A DNA stretch of 64,000 bases from Pseudomonas hamedanensis (lineage in GTDB: Bacteria > Pseudomonadota > Gammaproteobacteria > Pseudomonadales > Pseudomonadaceae), in the NCBI RefSeq assembly GCF_014268595.2, contig NZ_CP077091.1, forward strand, positions 1,200,501-1,264,500, read 5' to 3'. The notes beneath the pieces were generated by a model. That model had not been told where the DNA came from and did no database searches. It saw nothing but the letters and a program-made list of their open reading frames with translations. Made by a program: the position numbers and the translations under genes. Shown piece by piece: positions 43,598-51,479 of the stretch. The first letter of the stretch is position 1, and each line of letters starts with the position of its first letter.

Positions 43598-44833
43598 ATG
43601 AACAACAACGAATCCGTATTCGACCTTATCGCACAGCGCAAACCGTGGCACTCACTGCCGGGCGCGCTTTACAGCAGTGAGAGCGTTTACCGTCAGGACC
43701 TTGAGCAAATCTGGCACAAGGAGTGGATCTTTGCCGGCCACACGTTCGAAATCACCAAGCCGGGGCAGTATTTCACTCTGCAGATCGGTGACTATCCCGT
43801 CGCCGTCGTCCGAGGCAAGGATGGAGAGGTTCGCGCGTTCCATAACGCGTGCCGTCACCGAGGCGCAAAAATCTGCGAAGCCGACCACGGCAAAGTCGCG
43901 AAAATGGTTTGCCCGTACCACAAGTGGACTTATGAGCTGGATGGCAACTTGTTGTTTGCCGGCAACATGGGCCAGGATTTCGACAAGTCGCAATACAACC
44001 TCAAAAGCGTTCACTGCGAGATCGTCGATACCTACATTTACGTCTGCGTCGCCGCCAAAGCCCCTGAGTTCGACGGTTTCCGCAAAGCCGTCAGCCCTTT
44101 CATCGCGCCGCATTATCTTGAAAACTGCAAAGTCGCGTTCGAGTCGAACATCATCGAGAAAGGCAACTGGAAACTGGTCTTCGAAAACAATCGCGAGTGC
44201 TATCACTGCGACGGTTCCCACCCCGAACTCCTGCATTCGTTCGTCGACAATTTTTCGGTGGGTGGCATCAGTGGCGAAGATGACCCCGAGCTGTCGGCCT
44301 ATTGGGCCAAGTGCGAGAAGGCCGGGTTGCCAAGCCGGCTGGTCATGGATATCAACGGCCAGTTCCGCATGACACGCATTCCCCTGTCATCCGGTGCCGT
44401 CAGCTACACCATGGACGGAAAACCTGCCGTGGCCGGTCGCCTGGACAAGACCACCGAAGCGGACATTGGCGCGCTGCTGTATTTCCACTACCCCTCCACC
44501 TGGAATCACTTCCTCGGCGACCACGCGCTGAGTTTCCGCGTTCTGCCAATCAGCGCCACGCAGACGTTGGTCACCACCAAATGGCTGGTGCCCAACACCG
44601 CCGTGGAAGGCATTGACTACGACATCGAACGTCTGACCAAAGTATGGATTGCCACCAATGATCAGGACCGCACGCTGGTCGAGGGCACCCAGCGCGGCGT
44701 GACCTCGCCCTCGTACGAGCCCGGCCCGTATTCGGAAACGGCCGAGACCGGCGTGTGTCAGTTCGATGACTGGTATTGCGCGACGATGCTGGACCGGCTC
44801 AAAGGGCCGATTGCGTTGAAATCTGTTGGCTGA
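43598..44833 (+). CDS. Rieske non-haem iron oxygenase, GbcA-like (betaine demethylase class)
   Basis: A 411-residue ring-hydroxylating-type oxygenase alpha subunit. Rieske ligands are Cys85/His87 (ACRHRG) and Cys105/His108 (CPYHKW). The mononuclear iron ligands are His203 and His208 in RECYHCDGSHPE, with a later Asp (probably in DDWYC). The N-terminus (LIAQRKPWHSLPGALYSSES, then LEQIWHKEWIFAGH) matches GbcA, stachydrine demethylase and related enzymes that remove N-methyl groups as formaldehyde. No flavin/ferredoxin reductase (GbcB-type) is encoded nearby, so it must borrow one. GGGAGG precedes the ATG. With the ProX-like importer this supports degradation of an N-methylated betaine. Confidence 0.9.
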   Translation: MNNNESVFDLIAQRKPWHSLPGALYSSESVYRQDLEQIWHKEWIFAGHTFEITKPGQYFTLQIGDYPVAVVRGKDGEVRAFHNACRHRGAKICEADHGKVAKMVCPYHKWTYELDGNLLFAGNMGQDFDKSQYNLKSVHCEIVDTYIYVCVAAKAPEFDGFRKAVSPFIAPHYLENCKVAFESNIIEKGNWKLVFENNRECYHCDGSHPELLHSFVDNFSVGGISGEDDPELSAYWAKCEKAGLPSRLVMDINGQFRMTRIPLSSGAVSYTMDGKPAVAGRLDKTTEADIGALLYFHYPSTWNHFLGDHALSFRVLPISATQTLVTTKWLVPNTAVEGIDYDIERLTKVWIATNDQDRTLVEGTQRGVTSPSYEPGPYSETAETGVCQFDDWYCATMLDRLKGPIALKSVG

Positions 44834-45189
44834 CCGACGCGCCTCAAGTTGTAGAGGGCTGCCGTAAAGCGCCTGTTCTATTGAATCCCGGGACGTTCAC
44901 CCTCCGCCTCCAGCATCTCAACGGATGGTGGAGGCGGCTGTCGTTGCCGAGTCGCTTGCGCGCACAGTAGCGAACCCGCCGTCACCAGCACCGCGCCCCG
45001 ATGTGAAAATCGGCAAGCTTCACCACGCCAGCTCCGGACAAGGCCATGTCGCGCAACCGATCGAATATCCAGCAAGCCCTGCCGTAGCACAATTGTGCCG
45101 CGCAAGGATGAACATACGTTCATCGCGAGGAGCCTTCGACGCGTCTACCCTGCGGGTTCCGACATAGTGACTACAGGAGTAACCCCACC
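44834..45189. other. Intergenic region with a hairpin
   Basis: No gene can be supported in this 356 bp stretch. CCGCCTCCA (44904) and TGGAGGCGG (ending 44937) form a 9 bp stem that could end the Rieske transcript, but it lacks a T-run. Confidence 0.45.
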
Positions 45190-45354
45190 ATGTTCTCGCA
45201 CGAAAGCCTTCCCCTCATTGTCATTTTCATCATCATGCTGCTGGGCGTGCTGGCGGCCGTTTTACATCCCGTCCATGCCTTGTTCAGCTGGCTTCGTCGG
45301 CGCCGCGAAAGAGCCGCCGTTCAGGCCGCTGGCGCAGAACAAGACAGGGGCTGA
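45190..45354 (+). CDS. Small hypothetical membrane protein, 54 residues
   Basis: ATG at 45190 with AGGAG about 10 bp upstream encodes a 54-residue protein. Residues 7-27 (SLPLIVIFIIMLLGVLAAVL) form one membrane helix, followed by an aromatic/basic stop-transfer region (HALFSWLRRRRERAA) and a short polar tail. Codon choice is ordinary for the genome. It overlaps no other real gene; the next gene is convergent. No family recognised; the positive-inside pattern suggests the C-terminus stays in the cytosol. Confidence 0.5.
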   Translation: MFSHESLPLIVIFIIMLLGVLAAVLHPVHALFSWLRRRRERAAVQAAGAEQDRG

Positions 45355-45387
45355 TCGGCGCGTCTGGCGCGGCACCACCGTGAACCT

Positions 45388-46269
45388 TCACCAATGCCGA
45401 AGCCGATCCACCTGCCCACTCGCCCGCGCCGCTGCGTCACTGCCAGGATGGGTCGCATGCTGCAGTTCCCGCGCATCGTGGCTGCAATAGATCTTCACCG
45501 CCGCACGCTGATCCGCCGCCAATTGGCGCAGGCGCTGCTGGTTGTGCAAGCGTGCGTGGCGGTCGGTGTCCATCATGTATTGGTAGAGCCGCATGCCGGG
45601 TGGGCAGCGGCGTGTGGGCAGGTGCACTTCGTCATGATGAAAATAGGCATCGCCGGCGTGCAGTTGCCAGCCTTCGGCAGTGCGCAAGGCGATGCCGGCG
45701 TGTCCGGCGGTGTGCCCGCTTAGCGGTACCAGCAAAATGTCCTCTTCTTCGGCGCCGAACACTGCGCGCACCGAATCAAAGCCAAACCAGGTATCGCCCT
45801 GTGGGGCATACAGCTCCCAATCCACGACATCGCGCCATTGCGCGGGCACAAAGCGCCGCCGCGCGATCCAGCCACCCGCCCGCGTGGCATGCTGAAGTTC
45901 CTGCTGCATGACATGCACGCGCGCACGTGGAAAATCCTGCAGGGCGCCGGCGTGATCAAAATCCAGGTGGGTCAGCAAGATATGGTGCACATCGTTGGCG
46001 TCGAAGCCCAGCCGGCGGATCTGCTCCAGCGCGGTAAAGCGGTGCTCCAGGCGAATGTTATTAAGCGTTCTGAAAAAACCGCTCAGGCGCTGCGGATGCT
46101 GCACGTCCTGCTGGCCGAAACCGGTGTCCACCAGAATCAAGCCGTTGCTGGCGGTTTCGATCAGCAGGCAGTGACACACCACCGACGCGGTCAGGCCGCG
46201 ACTGTAGCCATCGAACAAAGCGCCACCCAGTGGGCACATACAGCCGCAATTCAAATGATGCACACGCAT
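45388..46269 (-). CDS. Metallo-beta-lactamase-fold hydrolase
   Basis: A 293-residue MBL-fold enzyme. The zinc motif HLDFDH (residues 101-106) is the H-x-D-x-D-H form, with a second histidine in LSGHTAGHAG, a bridging Asp in HAGDAYFH and a final His in IYCSHDARE. The N-terminus has four cysteines within 35 residues (NCGCMCPLGG, VVCHC), which is unusual. GGAAGG precedes the ATG at 46269. AiiA/AttM-type lactonases share this motif order, so a lactonase or related esterase is possible, but substrate is unassigned. It is divergent from a set of small proteins. Confidence 0.88.
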   Translation of the reverse strand: MRVHHLNCGCMCPLGGALFDGYSRGLTASVVCHCLLIETASNGLILVDTGFGQQDVQHPQRLSGFFRTLNNIRLEHRFTALEQIRRLGFDANDVHHILLTHLDFDHAGALQDFPRARVHVMQQELQHATRAGGWIARRRFVPAQWRDVVDWELYAPQGDTWFGFDSVRAVFGAEEEDILLVPLSGHTAGHAGIALRTAEGWQLHAGDAYFHHDEVHLPTRRCPPGMRLYQYMMDTDRHARLHNQQRLRQLAADQRAAVKIYCSHDARELQHATHPGSDAAARASGQVDRLRHW

Positions 46270-46548
46270 GTCAAACCTTCCTCGCGCCGGATGCGCTGTC
46301 GACCTTCGTCTGAGGTTGACCCGGCTCGCACGGACACTGCTCGAACCAATCGACGTGTGGCACCGCGAACCGCTACCGCCCGGCCACAAACGCCGTTCAT
46401 CGTGCGTGCGGTTCAGTCATCGACGTTGCAGCCCATCGCCTCAGTCAATCCAGGGGAACAACCTGCCGCTTGCAGCGTCATCACTAAAAGCGCGAGGAAA
46501 ATTTGTCTGCCTCGCGCGTGCACAAACCCACCAACTGAAGGTGCGCCC

Positions 46549-46737
46549 ATGTCCGCCAGTAACCGCGATACATCGACTGAACACGTCTCCGATCAACCTG
46601 AACGACAACTGCACATTGAAGACCACGGCGACGGCCTGACAGATGATCAGCGGGCGAGTCGCGAACAGTCCGATCGCCAGGACGGGGCCCGCGTCAAGCC
46701 GGGGCCGGCCGATCAGGACAGGCAAGCCAGGCGCTGA
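46549..46737 (+). CDS. Small hydrophilic hypothetical protein, 62 residues
   Basis: ATG 46549 is preceded by GAAGGT. The 62-residue product is extremely polar (Asp, Arg, Gln, Glu-rich; QLHIEDHGDGLTDDQRASRE, ending DRQARR), has no hydrophobic core and is probably intrinsically disordered. A longer open frame to the left overlaps the MBL gene antisense and is not used. It sits 38 bp before another small gene with the same character. Such small polar proteins near trehalose/glycogen genes in Pseudomonas are often stress-induced; here that is only a suggestion. Confidence 0.5.
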   Translation: MSASNRDTSTEHVSDQPERQLHIEDHGDGLTDDQRASREQSDRQDGARVKPGPADQDRQARR

Positions 46738-46775
46738 GCTTTGACCTTTGATGTATCAGAAAAAGGACGGCACTC

Positions 46776-47003
46776 ATGTTTGATAAAAAGCACCGCTACA
46801 TCGTCAGTTTCATCATCGACAACCAGCCGGATAACAGAACGCTGGAACACGACGGCGACACCCTCGATCCCCAACAGGCCGAAGCGCTGCTCAAAACCAC
46901 TTTCACTGAACTCAAGGACGCGCGCCTGAGTGACGTTCAAGTGCAAAAACGCACCAAACCCGATGAAGACGACAACATCCCCGGGCACTACCAGCAGCCC
47001 TGA
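46776..47003 (+). CDS. Small conserved hypothetical protein, 75 residues
   Basis: ATG 46776 with AAAGGA upstream encodes MFDKKHRYIVSFIIDNQPDN and 55 further residues. A beta strand-like start (RYIVSFIID) is followed by a helix (DPQQAEALLKTTFTEL) and a second strand (LSDVQVQKR), so a small alpha/beta domain is likely. The tail is polar (KPDEDDNIPGHYQQP). It lies 57 bp before the first GH13 gene and may be cotranscribed. Function unknown. Confidence 0.6.
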   Translation: MFDKKHRYIVSFIIDNQPDNRTLEHDGDTLDPQQAEALLKTTFTELKDARLSDVQVQKRTKPDEDDNIPGHYQQP

Positions 47004-47059
47004 ACCTGCGCACCCAAGTGCCGCCTGGCACCAGCGGGAGTCAATGCAAGGAGAAGACC

Positions 47060-48607
47060 ATGTCTGTCGAACCGCATTTGACGTGGTGGAAAAACGTGGT
47101 GATTTATCAGGTGTATCCACGGTCATTCGCCGACGGCAACGGCGACGGTGTTGGCGATCTGCCCGGGTTGATCGGCCGGCTCGATTACCTCAAGGCCTTG
47201 GGCGTCAGCGCCTTGTGGTTGTCACCGGTTTACCCGTCGCCCATGTGTGACGCCGGGTATGACATTTGCGATTACACCGGCATCGATCCGCTGTTCGGCA
47301 GCCTCGCCGACCTCGATCAACTGGTTTCGCAGGCACACAATCGCGGCCTCAAGGTGCTGATGGATTTCGTGCCCAATCACACCTCGGATCAGCACCCGTG
47401 GTTTGTCGAATCGCGCGCCAGTCGCGACAATCCCAAGCGCGACTGGTACATCTGGCGCGACCAGCCGAACAACTGGCGCGCCTCGATCGACGGCGGCAGC
47501 GCCTGGACCTGGGATGAAGGCAGTCAGCAGTATTACCTGCACTTCTTTTTGCCGCAGCAGCCTGACCTCAACTGGCATAACCCACAGGTCGTCGAAGCCA
47601 TGCACAACGTGCTGAGGTTCTGGCTGGATCGCGGCGTCGACGGCTTTCGGATCGATGTCGTGCATTGCGTCGGCAAGGACCCGAGTTTCGCCGATGACCC
47701 ACGCTGTCTGGCCGGCGAAACCATGGTGCAGATCAATGATCAGCCCTACAGCCATGAAGTGCTGCGCGGGCTACGGCGCCTGGTCGACCGTTATCCCGGC
47801 GACCGTGTGTTGATCGGCGAAGTGAATATTCGCTCCACCGCGCGGGTTGCGGCGTATTACGGCGCCAGCGATGAGTTGCACATGTCATTCAATTTTCCGC
47901 CGCTCGATGCGCCTTGGGATCCGGTGGTGTTCCGCCTGTGTATCCGTGAGGTCGAGCGTTGCCTGGGCGAGCAGCAAGCGTGGCCGACCTGGGCATTGTC
48001 CAACCACGACAACAGCCGGATTCGCAGCCGCTACGGCGGTTCGCGGGCCAAGGCGCACGCCGCGGCGGTCATGCTGCTGAGCCTGCGCGGTACGCCATTT
48101 ATTTTTCAGGGCGACGAGCTCGCGCTGGAAGACACCCAAGTGACCGCACAAACCCGCGTCGACCCCGGCGGACGCGATGGCAGCCGTGCGCCGCTGCCGT
48201 GGACAGCGCAGCCGCCCCACGGCTGGACCGGCAAAACGCCGTGGCTGCCCTTCCCGCCAGATGCCGCCGCGCTGGCCGTGCAGGCGCAGGAAAACGCCAA
48301 CGACTCGACGCTCAACCTGTACCGGCGCCTGCTGCGCTGCCGCCAGGACAGCCCGGCCTTGCGGGTCGGCGACTGGACGGAGCTGCCCTCGCACCCGCAA
48401 TTGCTGGCGTACCGCCGACACTGCGAGGAGGACGAGCGCATTGTCTGCATCAACTTCGACGAGGCCGAGCACACCTTTGCCCTGGTCGGTGACTGGCTGA
48501 TCGAAGTCGCCAGTGATCGTCACGGTGAGAACCGGCCGTTTGCCGGGATTGTCGGTCCGCTGCAAGCCGTATTATTGCGTCCCACAGGAGTCGCCCATGA
48601 GCGCTGA
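47060..48607 (+). CDS. GH13 alpha-glucosidase-type enzyme (oligo-1,6-glucosidase/maltase family)
   Basis: A 515-residue alpha-amylase-family enzyme without signal peptide, so cytosolic. GH13 landmarks: VYPRSFADGNGDGVGDLPGL, FVPNHTSDQHPWF (region I), nucleophile Asp199 in GFRIDVVH (region II), acid/base Glu254 in LIGEVNI (region III), and stabiliser Asp317 in SNHDNSR (region IV). The QVYPRSF..GDGVGDL start fits subfamilies of maltase/trehalose-6-phosphate hydrolase/sucrase. AAGGAGA precedes the ATG. It overlaps the next GH13 gene by 11 bp. Substrate likely a small alpha-glucoside. Confidence 0.92.
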   Translation: MSVEPHLTWWKNVVIYQVYPRSFADGNGDGVGDLPGLIGRLDYLKALGVSALWLSPVYPSPMCDAGYDICDYTGIDPLFGSLADLDQLVSQAHNRGLKVLMDFVPNHTSDQHPWFVESRASRDNPKRDWYIWRDQPNNWRASIDGGSAWTWDEGSQQYYLHFFLPQQPDLNWHNPQVVEAMHNVLRFWLDRGVDGFRIDVVHCVGKDPSFADDPRCLAGETMVQINDQPYSHEVLRGLRRLVDRYPGDRVLIGEVNIRSTARVAAYYGASDELHMSFNFPPLDAPWDPVVFRLCIREVERCLGEQQAWPTWALSNHDNSRIRSRYGGSRAKAHAAAVMLLSLRGTPFIFQGDELALEDTQVTAQTRVDPGGRDGSRAPLPWTAQPPHGWTGKTPWLPFPPDAAALAVQAQENANDSTLNLYRRLLRCRQDSPALRVGDWTELPSHPQLLAYRRHCEEDERIVCINFDEAEHTFALVGDWLIEVASDRHGENRPFAGIVGPLQAVLLRPTGVAHER

Positions 48608-50249
48608 ATGGCCGCACACCACGGTGATCTACCAGATCGACCCTTCACTGTTTTCCGACCGCAACGACGATGGCTGCGGCGACCTCGCCGGCATCGTCGA
48701 GCGCCTTGATTACTTGCGCTCGCTGGGTGTCGGCGCGCTCTGGCTGCTGCCAATCTTTGGTTCGCCGTTTCGCGACGGCGGCTATGACGTGGACGATCAC
48801 CGGATCGTCGCACCGCGTTTTGGCCGCGAAGACGATTTTCGTCTGTTGATTGACGAGGCGAACAAGCGCGGCATGCGTGTCATCCTCGAATTGGTGTTGC
48901 AACACACCAGCGAGCAACATCCCTGGTTCGAACAGGCACGTCAGGACCGCACCAGTCGTTATCGTGATTACTTCATCTGGGCGGACGAACCGATTGACGA
49001 CGGCAACCAGCCGATCTTTCCCGGCGTCGAGGACAGCATCTGGCAATGGGATGAACAGGCCGGGCAGTTTTATCGGCATCTGTTTTACCGACATGAGCCG
49101 GACCTGAACCTGGCGAATCCTGCGGTGGTTGAGGAGATCGAGCAGATCATCGCCCACTGGCTGCACCTGGGCGTTGCCGGGTTTCGGCTCGATGCGGCGT
49201 CCCATGCGGTCGAACAGGCCGGCGGCGGCAATGAGGAGCACGGCGTGTGGCTGCTGGAGCGGCTGGCGGCGCACGCCCGCTCGATCAATCCCGACTGCCT
49301 GCTGATGGGCGAAGTGGATGTCGAACCGGCGCGCTTCCGCCACTACTTCGGCACGGGCAATCGCTTGCAACTGGCGCTGGATTTCTGGCTCAACAATCAC
49401 GTGTTTCTGGCACTCGCCCGAGCGCGCGCCGAGCCGCTGTGGCGTGCCTTGCAACATCGCCCGGCAGCGCCGGACGGTACCGGTTATGCGCTGTGGCTGC
49501 GAAATCATGACGAGCTGGATCTGGAGCGCCTGACGGAACAGGAGCGCGAGGAAGTCATGCAAGTGTTTGCCCCACAACCGCACATGCGCGCTTACGGTCG
49601 CGGCATTCGTCGGCGCCTGGCGCCCATGCTCGACGGGGATGTCCGGCACCAGGCGCTGGCGCACGCGCTGCTGGCGTCGTTGCCGGGTACGCCGATCATC
49701 CGCTACGGCGAGGAGATCGGCATGGGCGATGATTTGCTGCGGCCCGAGCGCCTGGCGGTGCGCACGCCGATGCAGTGGAACGCTGAACGCAACGGCGGTT
49801 TTTCCCGGGGGACACCGAAAAATTTTCCCGCGCCGCTGATCGACCAGGGACCGTTCGGTTACCCAATGCTGAATGTCGCGATGCAGCAGGAAAAACCCGA
49901 ATCTCTGCTCAGCCGTTGTCAGGCGATTTTCCAGATGCGTGCCGTGCTCACGGAAGTCGGCAGCGGCACGGCGCACTCGCTACCCTGCGAGCACCCGGCT
50001 GTTTTTGCCATTCGCCACGAGGGCGAGGCGACGACGATCATGCTGGCCAATCTCGGGCGCCATCCAGCCGCGCTTGAACAGACAATGATTCAGGCGCTAC
50101 AGGGGTTCGAAGAGATTCTGGCAGATGGCACCTACCCTTCGCCGGCCAGCGCCAACACGGCGCTGACACTGAACGGATTTGGCTACCGCTGGTTTCGCCG
50201 CGGCGGTTCAAAACAGCAACAGCACCGCCGCGCACACCAGCGCCAATAA
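48597..50249 (+). CDS. GH13 family enzyme, trehalose synthase-like subgroup
   Basis: A 550-residue cytosolic GH13 enzyme, translationally coupled to the preceding one (start inside its last codons). Nucleophile Asp199 (GFRLDAAS), acid/base Glu239 (LMGEVDV) and Asp305 (LRNHDELDL) are intact. The region I stretch LELVLQHTSEQHPWF departs from the common N-H in having Q-H. The block IIRYGEEIGMGDDL and RTPMQWNAERNGGFS, followed by a beta-sandwich tail, is typical of trehalose synthase (maltose-trehalose isomerase) and related glucosyl enzymes. Function as isomerase or glucosidase is not settled. Its last 42 bp overlap the convergent short-chain dehydrogenase gene. Confidence 0.9.
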   Translation: MSAEWPHTTVIYQIDPSLFSDRNDDGCGDLAGIVERLDYLRSLGVGALWLLPIFGSPFRDGGYDVDDHRIVAPRFGREDDFRLLIDEANKRGMRVILELVLQHTSEQHPWFEQARQDRTSRYRDYFIWADEPIDDGNQPIFPGVEDSIWQWDEQAGQFYRHLFYRHEPDLNLANPAVVEEIEQIIAHWLHLGVAGFRLDAASHAVEQAGGGNEEHGVWLLERLAAHARSINPDCLLMGEVDVEPARFRHYFGTGNRLQLALDFWLNNHVFLALARARAEPLWRALQHRPAAPDGTGYALWLRNHDELDLERLTEQEREEVMQVFAPQPHMRAYGRGIRRRLAPMLDGDVRHQALAHALLASLPGTPIIRYGEEIGMGDDLLRPERLAVRTPMQWNAERNGGFSRGTPKNFPAPLIDQGPFGYPMLNVAMQQEKPESLLSRCQAIFQMRAVLTEVGSGTAHSLPCEHPAVFAIRHEGEATTIMLANLGRHPAALEQTMIQALQGFEEILADGTYPSPASANTALTLNGFGYRWFRRGGSKQQQHRRAHQRQ

Positions 50250-51194
50250 CGCAGACAATGCCGTGACCTGCGTCGATGTCAGCGCCAGCGCCGAGTCCTT
50301 CGAGCGGCCGACAAACCTTCCGCGTGTGCGGTGCAGGTCAGTGCTCTGCGCCTCGTATAGATTATCGCCACGGTCGGCGTCATCACTTTCGTTGCACATC
50401 TGCCCAGACCAGGCCTGGCGCGCCAGCATGCGGTCGAGCAGGCCCGGCATCAGGCAGGTTCCGACGATTGCTTTGATCGTTGCCATGCCCAGCCACAACT
50501 CTCGGGGTGGACGCCGCACAACACTAAAAATCGCACGGGCAGCGACGTCGGGATCGTGGATAGGCGGCACCGGTTGCGGGCGCTTTTCCAGCTTGTTGCG
50601 TGCCCAGTCGAACTGCGGCGTGTTGACCGCTGGCAGTTGCACCATGCACAGGCGAATCCTGCTGTGGTCATGCAACAGTTCACAGCGCAACGCGTCGGTG
50701 AAACCGCGCACGGCAAACTTCGCGGCGCAATAGGCTGCCTGCAACGGGATCGCCCGATAGGCCAGCGCCGAGCCGACCTGAATGATCAGCCCCTGATTAC
50801 GCGGGCGCATCAAGCGCAAGGCGGCCAGGGTGCCGTGAACAGCGCCCAGATAAGTCACTTCGGTGACTCGGCGAATCTCCTCTGCGGTGAGTGTCGCCAC
50901 GGGTGAAAACACCGTGGTCATGGCGCAATTGATCCAGATCCGCAGCGGCCCCAATTGCGTTTCCAGCTCATCCGCCGCCGCTTGCACGGCTTGCGCATCG
51001 GCCACATCGACACTGATGGCCTTCACCGCGACGCCGTACTGCGCCAGTTCTGCACATGTTTCCGTAAGCGCGGCTTCATCGCGTGCCAGCAGGCCGATGC
51101 GGTAACCGCCGGCGGCGAAGCGCTGGGCCGTGGCACGCCCTACGCCTGCGCTCGCGCCACAAATCACCACCAGATCGTTTTTCTGCTGATCCAT
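50208..51194 (-). CDS. Short-chain dehydrogenase/reductase with C-terminal membrane anchor
   Basis: A 328-residue SDR. The nucleotide motif is GASAGVG (residues 13-19), and the catalytic Tyr/Lys are in AAYCAAK, with Ser in VGSALAYR. A proline-rich segment (RPQPVPPIHDPDVAARAIF) follows the Rossmann domain, and the last 22 residues (STQVTALSALLALVCAAVLL) form a membrane helix, so the enzyme is tail-anchored. The start ATG at 51194 removes an implausible N-terminal extension. It is convergent with, and overlaps, the GH13 gene. Probably modifies a hydrophobic or membrane-bound alcohol/ketone; substrate unknown. Confidence 0.9.
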   Translation of the reverse strand: MDQQKNDLVVICGASAGVGRATAQRFAAGGYRIGLLARDEAALTETCAELAQYGVAVKAISVDVADAQAVQAAADELETQLGPLRIWINCAMTTVFSPVATLTAEEIRRVTEVTYLGAVHGTLAALRLMRPRNQGLIIQVGSALAYRAIPLQAAYCAAKFAVRGFTDALRCELLHDHSRIRLCMVQLPAVNTPQFDWARNKLEKRPQPVPPIHDPDVAARAIFSVVRRPPRELWLGMATIKAIVGTCLMPGLLDRMLARQAWSGQMCNESDDADRGDNLYEAQSTDLHRTRGRFVGRSKDSALALTSTQVTALSALLALVCAAVLLLF

Positions 51195-51479
51195 TGTTCT
51201 GCCCGCCCTTTGTCTGGTTGTTCCTAACAAAATGGACGACAGGTCAACGCCGACAGTTCGATTTTTTGCCTGCGTGGTGAAAGCCAATCCCCGCCTACCG
51301 ACCTGCGACTGAACCAACGCTTCGGGCGGGTGATCGTACGGCGTAGGGTATAGACTGTTTGGCTATTGAGTTTCGAACACGCAGCACAACCTGGCCGGTA
51401 CTGTCCGGCCAACCTGCAACCCCTCAAGGCAACCGTTAAATGGCAGAATTTTCCTGCCCTGATCATTTCGGAGACCACG

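Noticed and set aside
48645..49976. 443-codon minus-strand open frame opposite the second GH13 gene
   Set aside because: Shadow frame; GH13 catalytic motifs lie on the plus strand.
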